From Oscillospiraceae bacterium (GTDB lineage Bacteria > Bacillota > Clostridia > Oscillospirales > Oscillospiraceae): a stretch of 10,059 bases of DNA. Below are positions 1 through 5,444 of this stretch, piece by piece. The notes beneath the pieces were generated by a model. That model saw only the letters and a list, made by a program, of their open reading frames with translations, was not told where the DNA came from and made no database searches. The number at the start of each line of letters is the position of its first letter. Position 1 is the first letter of the stretch. The stretch spans positions 1 to 10,059 of the forward strand of contig JAQXJQ010000184.1 of the NCBI GenBank assembly GCA_029009035.1. The letters run 5' to 3'. A program made the position numbers and the translations under genes.

Positions 1-321
1 TTCTTACCTTTCTGCCCCTGACTGACCGCGCCTCACTGCAGTGAAAATCGGCAGAATACCGCCGTGGAAGTAAGTTGACCGCTGCAGCAGGCGCAGTGTT
101 GGTGGGGTGGACAGACTGCCCCTTCCGCACCGCAGGGCGGCAGCATAGGGGGGCTGCGGTGTATCCCCAAGCGCCGCGCCGGCCGCGATTGCCTGACCTA
201 AAACAGATGCCTTCGCATCCGGGGGGTCTCGGGGGGACGGCGGATGAGGATTTCCGGCGCAAAGCGCCGCAAATCCGTTTTAGCCGACCCCCTGAGCGGC
301 CTTTTCGCCCCTTTTGGGCCG
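1..321. other. Gene-free, repeat-rich accessory DNA left of the IS
   Basis: No convincing gene lies here. The only longer open frame starts with TTG at 75, has no good ribosome site, is rich in Arg/Pro/Gly as chance frames in GC-rich DNA are, and runs into the insertion sequence. What is visible is secondary structure: a 12-bp perfect palindrome at 33-44; an 8-bp inverted repeat, CACCGCAG at 128-135 with CTGCGGTG at 154-161; a small hairpin GATGC-CTTC-GCATC at 206-219; a larger hairpin at 248-276; and an outer pair CTAAAAC (198-204) with GTTTTAG (277-283). GGGGGTC (222-228) can also pair with GACCCCC (286-292). The composition and clustering suggest a non-coding part of a mobile element or a structured RNA, but I do not recognise the family. 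The insertion sequence truncates whatever this was on its right side. Confidence 0.4.
248..276. repeat. Imperfect hairpin, 6+6 bp arms with AAA loop
   Basis: GGATTT (248-253) pairs with AAATCC (271-276), and CGGCGC (255-260) pairs with GCGCCG (264-269), around the loop AAA. A single C-C mismatch separates the two stem segments. It lies inside the wider pair CTAAAAC (198-204) and GTTTTAG (277-283). No T-run follows on either strand, so it is not an ordinary intrinsic terminator. Its role is unknown; a protein-binding site of a mobile element or a structured RNA are both possible. Confidence 0.5.
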
Positions 322-348
322 TGCGGATTTACAATGCAAGTGCAACAG
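322..348 (+). repeat. IS30 left terminal inverted repeat (IRL)
   Basis: 27-bp end beginning TGCGGATT and ending GTGCAACAG. It pairs with 1407-1433 with six mismatches. It contains TACAAT (330-335), a good -10-like hexamer pointing into the transposase gene. Confidence 0.85.
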
Positions 349-410
349 GAAATAGAAAGAGTGACTCAAAGAGTGAAAAGCCGTAAAATGGTAGTTGCGA
401 GCAAACCATA

Positions 411-416
411 AGGAGG
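411..416 (+). promoter_or_regulatory. Ribosome binding site of the IS30 transposase
   Basis: A perfect AGGAGG lies 9 bases before the ATG at 426. This fixes the transposase start and argues against the overlapping frame that opens at 395. Confidence 0.85.
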
Positions 417-425
417 CATCACTCA

Positions 426-1424
426 ATGAGTCACTACCAGCACCTTACCATAAAAGAACGAGAAAGTCTATGGGAATACCGTATAAAAGGAGAAAGTATT
501 CGGGAAATTGCCAGACAGCTTGGGCGAAGTCCATCAACAGTGAGCAGGGAATTAAGACGAAATCAAGGGAAACACGGATACCGTCCATCTGCCGCGCAGG
601 AGAAGTATCACGTGCGGCGTGCATGTAGCCGAAGGCATCGGATACTTTGTCCGGGTCCCTTGCGGGATACGGTAGTAAGGCCGTTGACACAGCAGCAGTG
701 GTCTCCGGAACAGATTGCCGAGCGGTTGTCATTGGAGCGTGGAGCTCGCCCGGTCAGCTATTCCACTATCTATCGTGCTCTTAAGGACGGATATATGGAG
801 CCAAAGGGAACCCGAAAGAATCGGCACGGCCGGTACCCCATGCAAAAAAATCTGCGGCGCAAGGGGTGGCGCGGAACAAAAAAGACCCGGAAAACAGCTG
901 CTTTTGTGCACCAGACAATAGAAGTTCGTCCAAAAGCAGCCGAAACTCTCAGCCAGTTCGGGCATTTTGAAGGAGATTTGGTCTATAGCAGCTTTCACAA
1001 GCTATATGTGGTAACTTTGGTAGACCGGCGCTCCCGCTACCTGCTCACCGGTATAATCTACAGCAAAAAGCCGGAGGAGGTAGCGCGAGTCATGATCTCT
1101 ATGCTGCGTTCCCTCCCGAAGGGTATGCTTCGCTCGGTCACTCTGGATCGGGGGCAGGAATTTGCACACCATTCCAATATTACTGCGCAGATCCCGGAGG
1201 CAGAGTTCTATTTTGCGCATCCCCATTCTCCCTGGGAACGGGGATGTAATGAAAACACCAATGGTCTGCTTCGTCAGTACATTCCGAAAAACACTTACAA
1301 AGTTCAGTTCTCCCCGGAGCTGTTGGCACAATTCACAGATAAGCTCAATCGTCGACCTCGCAAATGCCTAAATTGGAAATCCCCTCTTGAGGTCTTTTCT
1401 CATAAACTGTTGCACTTCACTTGA
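426..1424 (+). CDS. IS30-family DDE transposase
   Basis: 332-residue transposase that cuts and joins the ends of its own insertion sequence. The N-terminus carries a helix-turn-helix typical of IS30 (about residues 21-46, including EIARQLGRSPSTVSREL), which binds the terminal repeats. A basic linker (about 125-160) leads to an integrase-like catalytic core. The DDE triad is visible: D184 in the segment GHFEGDLV, D241 in VTLDRGQEF, and E276 in CNENTNGLLRQY, with 34 residues between the second D and the E as expected for IS30. The length is normal for the family (about 300-380), and there is no frameshift or internal stop. The start is fixed by AGGAGG 9 bases upstream. The gene runs convergent to the chromosomal operon to its right. 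Its codon use is less GC-rich than that of the neighbouring housekeeping genes, as expected for an acquired element. Family assignment is very secure; I do not name the exact element. Confidence 0.96.
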   Translation: MSHYQHLTIKERESLWEYRIKGESIREIARQLGRSPSTVSRELRRNQGKHGYRPSAAQEKYHVRRACSRRHRILCPGPLRDTVVRPLTQQQWSPEQIAERLSLERGARPVSYSTIYRALKDGYMEPKGTRKNRHGRYPMQKNLRRKGWRGTKKTRKTAAFVHQTIEVRPKAAETLSQFGHFEGDLVYSSFHKLYVVTLVDRRSRYLLTGIIYSKKPEEVARVMISMLRSLPKGMLRSVTLDRGQEFAHHSNITAQIPEAEFYFAHPHSPWERGCNENTNGLLRQYIPKNTYKVQFSPELLAQFTDKLNRRPRKCLNWKSPLEVFSHKLLHFT

Positions 1425-1433
1425 CAATCCGCC
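1407..1433 (+). repeat. IS30 right terminal inverted repeat (IRR)
   Basis: 27-bp end, the inverted partner of 322-348. It includes the transposase stop codon (1422-1424) and a consensus -35 hexamer TTGACA (1421-1426) pointing outward from the element. Confidence 0.85.
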
Positions 1434-1468
1434 CGGGCAGAAAGTCACCCGTCGGAGACAAACAGAAA

Positions 1469-1505
1469 GGGGCTGTTGCAGAACAGAGCATTCTGCAACA
1501 GCCCC
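1469..1505. terminator. Bidirectional intrinsic terminator
   Basis: A perfect 15-bp stem (1469-1483 with 1491-1505) around a 7-base loop. On the + strand it is followed by TTTTGTTTCGTTT. On the minus strand it is followed by TTTCTGTTTG. It therefore can end both the minus-strand coaD/coiled-coil operon (stop codon at 1518-1520) and any transcript leaving the IS30 element from the left. Confidence 0.88.
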
Positions 1506-1517
1506 CTTTTGTTTCGT

Positions 1518-2036
1518 TTACTGGTCCGCCTCGGCGTCATACATACGGCTGTTGGAGGCGGAGGCATTTGCCGGAGCCGCGCCCATGGCCGCCCGGAACT
1601 TGGCGTGGGTCTCACGCATCTCGGCGTGGGCGTCAGCCAGAGCCTCCTCGGTACGGCGCAGCAGGTCCACGCAGTACTCGTTGGCGGAGTGGCGCACCTC
1701 CTTGGCCTTCTGCTCGGCCTGAGCCATGAGCTCATTGGCCATCTGACGGGCCTTGTTCATCACCTGCGCCTCATTGACCAGCTGACTGGCCTCGATCTCA
1801 GCGCGCTTGCGGATCTCGTCGGCCTCGCGCTTGGCGGCGGCCACATACTCGCTGCGGGCGTTGAGGACCTTCTTGGCCTCCGCCAGCTCAACGGGGAACT
1901 GCGCCTTGATGTCCTCCACCAGGTCCAGCGCCTTGTCCCGCTCGATGACGCACTTCTCGCTGCTCAGGGGAGCGTTCTTCGCCTCATCGATCATATCAAA
2001 CAGCATATCCAGCAGTTCATCTACTCCGGTCGCCAT
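1518..2036 (-). CDS. Conserved coiled-coil protein, ATP synthase subunit B/H-like, function unknown
   Basis: 172 residues with no signal peptide or membrane segment. A helical N-terminal part (about 1-55, with the segment APLSSEKCVIERDKALDLVEDI) is followed by a long, charged, alanine-rich helix (about 55-150) with heptad-like spacing. It ends in a low-complexity tail rich in Ala, Asn and Ser. The helical pattern resembles the stator subunits of F- and V-type ATPases and DivIVA-like scaffolds, which explains why relatives are often labelled ATPase or ATP synthase subunit. No nucleotide-binding motif is visible, so an ATPase activity is not supported. Clostridial genomes commonly carry a protein of this kind next to coaD. 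Here the gene starts 3 bases after the coaD stop, and its ribosome site AAGGAG lies inside the end of coaD, so the two are probably translationally coupled. It is the last gene before the terminator. Confidence 0.85.
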   Translation of the reverse strand: MATGVDELLDMLFDMIDEAKNAPLSSEKCVIERDKALDLVEDIKAQFPVELAEAKKVLNARSEYVAAAKREADEIRKRAEIEASQLVNEAQVMNKARQMANELMAQAEQKAKEVRHSANEYCVDLLRRTEEALADAHAEMRETHAKFRAAMGAAPANASASNSRMYDAEADQ

Positions 2037-2039
2037 GTG

Positions 2040-2543
2040 TCATTTCTCCTTTTTCCCGTGAATTGCGTGTGCCCGCGTTTCAATATCGCCAATGATCTGC
2101 CTGGGCACAAAATCCGACAGATCCGCCCCATAGCGCGCCATCTCCTTCACCACGGTGGAACTGAGATAGGCGTACTTGGGACTGGTGTACAGGAAGATGG
2201 TATCCAGCTTGGAATACAGCTTGGAGTTGACCATGGCCAGCTGGATCTCGCTCTCGTAGTCGGAGACAGCCCGCAGGCCCTTCACCAGCACCTTTGCACG
2301 GTTCTGGCGGGCGTAGTCCGCCACCAACTCATAACAGCAGTCCACCTTCACATTTGGGATGCTATCGGTCACCTTGCGCAGCAGCTCCACACGCTCATCG
2401 GGCGAAAACATCCCGCTGTTCTTGCTGGAGTTGACGCTGACCAGCACGATCAGCTCGTCAAACATGGCCGCTGCCCGCTTGATGATGTTGAGGTGTCCCA
2501 GCGTGACCGGATCAAAGCTGCCCGGGTAGATCGCTCGTTTCAT
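2040..2543 (-). CDS. coaD: Phosphopantetheine adenylyltransferase (PPAT)
   Basis: Transfers AMP from ATP to 4'-phosphopantetheine to make dephospho-CoA, the penultimate step of coenzyme A synthesis, in the cytoplasm. The 167-residue length is typical of bacterial CoaD. Visible motifs are the N-terminal YPGSFDPVTLGH with the nucleotidyltransferase TLGH signature (residues 14-17), the KGLRAVSDYE substrate/nucleotide segment (88-97), and SSTVVKE (128-134), the counterpart of the ISSTxxR/K motif that binds ATP phosphates. The start is well placed: AGGAG lies in the last codons of rsmD, only 3 bases separate the rsmD stop from this ATG, and the MKRAIYPGSF opening is canonical. The order rsmD-coaD is widespread in Bacillota and supports the call. 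Expression is probably coupled to uvrC and rsmD upstream. Confidence 0.98.
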   Translation of the reverse strand: MKRAIYPGSFDPVTLGHLNIIKRAAAMFDELIVLVSVNSSKNSGMFSPDERVELLRKVTDSIPNVKVDCCYELVADYARQNRAKVLVKGLRAVSDYESEIQLAMVNSKLYSKLDTIFLYTSPKYAYLSSTVVKEMARYGADLSDFVPRQIIGDIETRAHAIHGKKEK

Positions 2544-2546
2544 CTT

Positions 2547-3092
2547 TTACACACTCCTGCGGTACAGCGTCACCTTGATCTTCCCGTACCGATATTCCCC
2601 CGTCCGCTCATAGGGCGCGGGCAGTTCCGGCAAGCTGTGCTCCACCGGAGATTCACATATTATTATACCATTTCCTGACACAATGTCAATCGCCGCAATG
2701 CGCTCCATTGCCCGCTCCAGGTTTCCGGACGCATAAGGCGGGTCCAGGAAGATCAGGTCATACTTCCCCCTTGCCCCGCCCAGAAACGCGGAGAAGTCCT
2801 TCTGGTGGAAGGCAGCCCTGTCGGAGAGCCGGCAGGCGGTCACATTCTCCCGCACCACCTTCATGGCGGCGGGAGCGCTGTCCACAAAATCACAGAAGGC
2901 GGCCCCCCGGGACAGGCATTCAATGCCCAGCTGCCCGGTCCCGGCAAAGAGGTCCAGCACCCGCCGACCCTCAATGTCAAACTGGATCACATTGAAAAGC
3001 CCTTCCTTCACCCGATCCGTGGTGGGTCTGGTGTCCAGTCCGGGCAGATCCTTCAGCCGCTTTCCGCGGGCGGAGCCGGTGATCACTCTCAT
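2547..3092 (-). CDS. rsmD: 16S rRNA (guanine966-N2)-methyltransferase
   Basis: Methylates N2 of G966 in 16S rRNA using S-adenosylmethionine, during small-subunit assembly. The protein has 181 residues, the normal family length. It shows the family opening RVITGSARG (2-10), the segment RPTTDRVKEGLFN (22-34), the SAM-binding loop DLFAGTGQLG (47-56) and the catalytic DPPY (117-120) preceded by DLIFL. The start ATG overlaps the uvrC stop as ATGA (3089-3092), and an AAGGA ribosome site lies 9 bases upstream within uvrC, so translation is likely coupled. coaD follows after 3 bases. Other N2-methyltransferases also carry DPPY, but the N-terminus together with coaD adjacency makes RsmD nearly certain. 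Confidence 0.97.
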   Translation of the reverse strand: MRVITGSARGKRLKDLPGLDTRPTTDRVKEGLFNVIQFDIEGRRVLDLFAGTGQLGIECLSRGAAFCDFVDSAPAAMKVVRENVTACRLSDRAAFHQKDFSAFLGGARGKYDLIFLDPPYASGNLERAMERIAAIDIVSGNGIIICESPVEHSLPELPAPYERTGEYRYGKIKVTLYRRSV

Positions 3093-4924
3093 TTCGCCTC
3101 GTCCTTTCCGGGATGAAAATAGTCGTACACCGCCTGAGCGGCGCTCTTGGGTATCACTTCGGCCAGCGCCTCAAAGGAGGCCGCCTTGATACGCTTCAGG
3201 CTCTTGAACCGGCCCAGCAGCTCCGCCTTACGCCGCGGGCCGACACCGGGAATGTCGTCCAGTTCCGACTTCTTCAGATGCCCCGCCTGCTGCTGGCGGT
3301 GGAATTCAATGGCAAAGCGGTGTGTCTCCTCCTGAATACGCCCGATCAGAGAAAAGAGGGACTGATTTTGCTGAATTCCGATCTCCCTGCCGTCCGCGGC
3401 CGCCAGCGCTCTGGTGCGGTGGCGGTCATCCTTCACCATGCCGTAGGCGGGAATACGGATCCCCACCTCATCCATGGCCTCCATGGCGGCCCGCACCTGC
3501 CCCGTGCCGCCGTCAATGAGCAGCAGATCGGGCAGAGCGCCGAATTTCTCATCTCCGTCCAGGTACCGGCGGAAGCGGCGCTCCACCACCTGTTTCATGG
3601 AGGCGTAGTCATCGGCGTGCTCCATGTCCCTGAGCTTGAAATGGCGGTAATCCCGTTTCAACGGTCTGCCGTCGATATGCACGGTCATGGAGGCCACAAT
3701 ATCGGCGTTTCCCGTGTTGGAAATATCGAACGCCTCAATGCGGTGGGGCGGCCTTTCCATTCCCAGCAGGCTCCCCAGCAGCTGGGTCACCTTGGATCGC
3801 CGCTCCTCCGCGGAGGTGGCACGCTCCACCTCCTCCCTGGCGTTCTCGTTGGCCAGGCGCACCAGGTCCATCTTTGCGCCCCGCTGGGGGGTGAGCACCT
3901 CCACCTTGCGGCCCACGGCCTCGGTGAGCATACGGGCCAGCTCCACCTGTTCCTCAATGTCGCAGGGAAGCAGGATCTGCCGGGGCAGGCTTCCCCGTCC
4001 GCCGTAGTACTGGGCGGTCAGGGTGGTGACGCTCTCCCGTTCCTCCTCGTCCAGCGGGCTGGTGAGCAGCTCCCAGTCCTTGGCCGCCAGCTCCCCTTCG
4101 ATATAGTGGAGCACCACGAAGCAGCTGCGCACCTCACCCCGGTAATAGCCCACCACATCGGTGTCCGCCAGAGAGCCTGCCACCGCTTTCTGCCGCTTGG
4201 ACAGCAGCTTGATGGCATTGATGCGGTCACGGATGCCCGCGGCCCTCTCAAAGGCCAGCTCCTCCGCCGCCTGTTCCATCTCCGCCGTCAGATCGTCCAA
4301 CACCTCGTCCAGCTTGCCCTCCAGCAGGCGGACGGCCTGCTCGATGGAGGCGGCATAGCGGCTCTGGTCCATCTGCTCACGGCAATAGCCGTCACACAGG
4401 CCCATGTGGTAGTTGAGACAGGGGCGCTCCTTCCCGATATCCCGGGGAAACTTCCGGCTGCAGGAGGGGAGCTTCAGCGCCTCCCGCAGGGCGTCAATGA
4501 TGCCCTGGCTGGCGCCGCGGCTGCCGTAGGGGCCGAAATAGCGGGCTCCGTCGTCCTGAACGCGGGCGGACAGGGAAAACCTGGGGTACTCCTCCCTCAC
4601 CGACAGGCGGATATAGGGATACCCCTTGTCATCCTTCAGCAGGATGTTATAGTGGGGCTGGTGGCGCTTGATGAGGGCGCACTCCAGCACCAGCGCCTCA
4701 AACTCCGACTGTACCACAATGACGTCGAAGTGGTCGATCTGGCTGACCATGGCCCGGGTCTTCTCGTTGTGGCGGCTCTGGTCCTGAAAATACTGGCTGA
4801 CCCGGTTTTTCAGCGCCTTGGCCTTGCCCACATAGATGACCTCGCTGGCCGCGTTCTGCATGATATAGACGCCGGGCTTCAGCGGCAGGGCGTGAGCCTT
4901 GTCCCGCAGTTCATCCATCGTCAC
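3089..4924 (-). CDS. uvrC: UvrABC excinuclease subunit C
   Basis: Makes both incisions around bulky DNA lesions after recruitment by UvrB in nucleotide excision repair. All domains of the 611-residue protein are present in order. A GIY-YIG nuclease (about 15-95; GVY at 18-20, YVG at 31-33, R41, and the ECALIK region near 81-86) cuts 3'. A cysteine set (C155, C169, C177, C181) fits the iron-sulfur cluster reported for UvrC. A UVR helix pair (about 203-238) binds UvrB. The RNase H-like C-terminal nuclease has D400 in EAFDISNTG, D471 in LLIDGGTGQ and H535 in EETHRFA, and cuts 5'. Helix-hairpin-helix motifs near DDIPGVGPRRK (556-566) bind DNA. The start is GTG at 4924, with AGGGG 11 bases upstream; an ATG two codons later (4918) is the alternative. 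It heads the uvrC-rsmD-coaD unit and overlaps rsmD by 4 bases. Confidence 0.98.
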   Translation of the reverse strand: MTMDELRDKAHALPLKPGVYIMQNAASEVIYVGKAKALKNRVSQYFQDQSRHNEKTRAMVSQIDHFDVIVVQSEFEALVLECALIKRHQPHYNILLKDDKGYPYIRLSVREEYPRFSLSARVQDDGARYFGPYGSRGASQGIIDALREALKLPSCSRKFPRDIGKERPCLNYHMGLCDGYCREQMDQSRYAASIEQAVRLLEGKLDEVLDDLTAEMEQAAEELAFERAAGIRDRINAIKLLSKRQKAVAGSLADTDVVGYYRGEVRSCFVVLHYIEGELAAKDWELLTSPLDEEERESVTTLTAQYYGGRGSLPRQILLPCDIEEQVELARMLTEAVGRKVEVLTPQRGAKMDLVRLANENAREEVERATSAEERRSKVTQLLGSLLGMERPPHRIEAFDISNTGNADIVASMTVHIDGRPLKRDYRHFKLRDMEHADDYASMKQVVERRFRRYLDGDEKFGALPDLLLIDGGTGQVRAAMEAMDEVGIRIPAYGMVKDDRHRTRALAAADGREIGIQQNQSLFSLIGRIQEETHRFAIEFHRQQQAGHLKKSELDDIPGVGPRRKAELLGRFKSLKRIKAASFEALAEVIPKSAAQAVYDYFHPGKDEAK

Positions 4925-4957
4925 TTCGGCTCACGCCCCTTTCTCCATCGTCAATTC

Positions 4958-4986
4958 ATTTTATAACAATCCCCGCTGAAAGACAA
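4958..4986 (-). promoter_or_regulatory. Putative promoter of uvrC-rsmD-coaD, overlapping a terminator
   Basis: On the minus strand TTGTCT (4981-4986) is followed after exactly 17 bases by TAAAAT (4958-4963). These match the sigma-A consensus at 4/6 and 5/6 positions. The -35 hexamer lies inside the stem of the HPr terminator. It is the only decent promoter I see in the 108 bases between HPr and uvrC. The position fits, but the -35 match is moderate. Confidence 0.45.
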
Positions 4987-5005
4987 GCTGTCTTTCAGCG
5001 GGGAT
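4969..5005 (-). terminator. Intrinsic terminator of the HPr gene
   Basis: A perfect 16-bp stem (4969-4984 with 4990-5005) around a 5-base loop lies 27 bases past the HPr stop codon. The following minus-strand bases (TGTTATAAAAT) are AT-rich but not a clean T-run, so termination may be partial and allow some read-through into uvrC. Confidence 0.75.
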
Positions 5006-5032
5006 CGGAATTTATGTATTCATTTCCTCGGC

Positions 5033-5296
5033 TTATTCAGAGAAATCGGAGTTGATGAGTTCAACCAGAGCGTTGACCGCACTCTCTTCATCGGGGCCGT
5101 CGCCGATCAGCTTGATGGTGGTGCCCTTCACAATACCCAGAGAGAGCACGCCCAGCAGGCTCTTGGCGTTCACTCGGCGCTCATCCTTCTCAACCCAGAC
5201 AGAGCAGCGGAACTCGTTGGCCTTCTGGATAAAAAACGTAGCGGGACGGGCGTGCAGTCCGACCTGATTATTGACTGTAGTTTCCTTCATGAACAT
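5033..5296 (-). CDS. ptsH: HPr-family phosphocarrier protein
   Basis: Cytoplasmic phosphocarrier that takes phosphate from enzyme I (via PEP) and passes it to sugar-specific EIIA proteins. In Bacillota it also acts as the Ser-phosphorylated corepressor of CcpA. The protein is 87 residues, the usual size. The active-site histidine is H15 in GLHARPAT (13-20), and the regulatory serine is S46 in KSLLGVLSLGI (45-55), so both the PTS and the HPr-kinase sites are present. A Crh-like paralogue would lack H15. The start MFMKET is chosen because GGAGGG lies 8 bases upstream; the next ATG, two codons on, would be 14 bases away. The gene stands alone: promoter at 5366-5394, hairpin terminator just downstream, and no enzyme I gene beside it here. 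The symbol ptsH is given by function; a genome may hold more than one HPr. Confidence 0.93.
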   Translation of the reverse strand: MFMKETTVNNQVGLHARPATFFIQKANEFRCSVWVEKDERRVNAKSLLGVLSLGIVKGTTIKLIGDGPDEESAVNALVELINSDFSE

Positions 5297-5365
5297 GAAC
5301 GGATCCCTCCAATTCCAGTTTTGGGTGCGGCAAAGAGAATGATGCTACGCCCTCTTTGTACCTTT

Positions 5366-5394
5366 AGTTTATCAAATTTGAGCGTTATCGTCAA
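5366..5394 (-). promoter_or_regulatory. Sigma-A-type promoter of the HPr gene
   Basis: On the minus strand TTGACG (5389-5394), a 17-base spacer and TAAACT (5366-5371) lie in the gap between mutS2 and HPr. The hexamers match 5/6 and 4/6 of the consensus with ideal spacing. The predicted transcript would start near 5358 and have a leader of roughly 60 bases. The leader contains the ribosome site GGAGGG. I see no clear cre operator. Confidence 0.72.
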
Positions 5395-5444
5395 CCACAA
5401 TTTTCCCAAATAAAGTGCCGCTGCCGGCCCCCATTGCTTTGAGA

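Larger units (their letters stand above)
322..1433 (+). mobile_element. Complete IS30-family insertion sequence
   Basis: A compact element of about 1.11 kb made of one transposase gene between terminal inverted repeats. The left end (322-348) and the reverse complement of the right end (1407-1433) match at 21 of 27 positions, with the inner AAGTGCAACAG and outer GCGGATT blocks identical. The dinucleotide CG flanks both sides (320-321 and 1434-1435), compatible with the short 2-3 bp target duplication typical of IS30. The boundary is uncertain by one base: ending the element at 1432 would give a CCG duplication instead. The transposase stop codon lies inside the right repeat. The element sits just outside the terminator of the convergent housekeeping operon, so it probably does little harm there. 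The reading frame is intact, so it may still be active. Confidence 0.88.

Noticed and set aside
128..161. Conjugative oriT reading of the inverted repeat
   Set aside because: The C-rich run is only loosely like known nick regions, and no relaxase or conjugation gene is in the window. It is kept only as a hypothesis in the findings.
75..386. 103-codon frame left of the IS
   Set aside because: It has a TTG start without a good ribosome site, biased composition, and crosses the IS boundary at 322. It could be a remnant of an interrupted gene, but I cannot support this.
1476..2678. 400-codon + strand frame across the coiled-coil gene and coaD
   Set aside because: It runs opposite three genuine genes and begins in the terminator stem with no ribosome site.
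3113..4966. 617-codon open frame antisense to uvrC
   Set aside because: Same kind of shadow; UvrC is complete with all catalytic residues on the minus strand.
5380..5397. Possible cre (CcpA) operator at the HPr promoter -35
   Set aside because: TTGAGCGTTATCGTCAA has matching 4-base ends, but the central positions do not fit the cre consensus.
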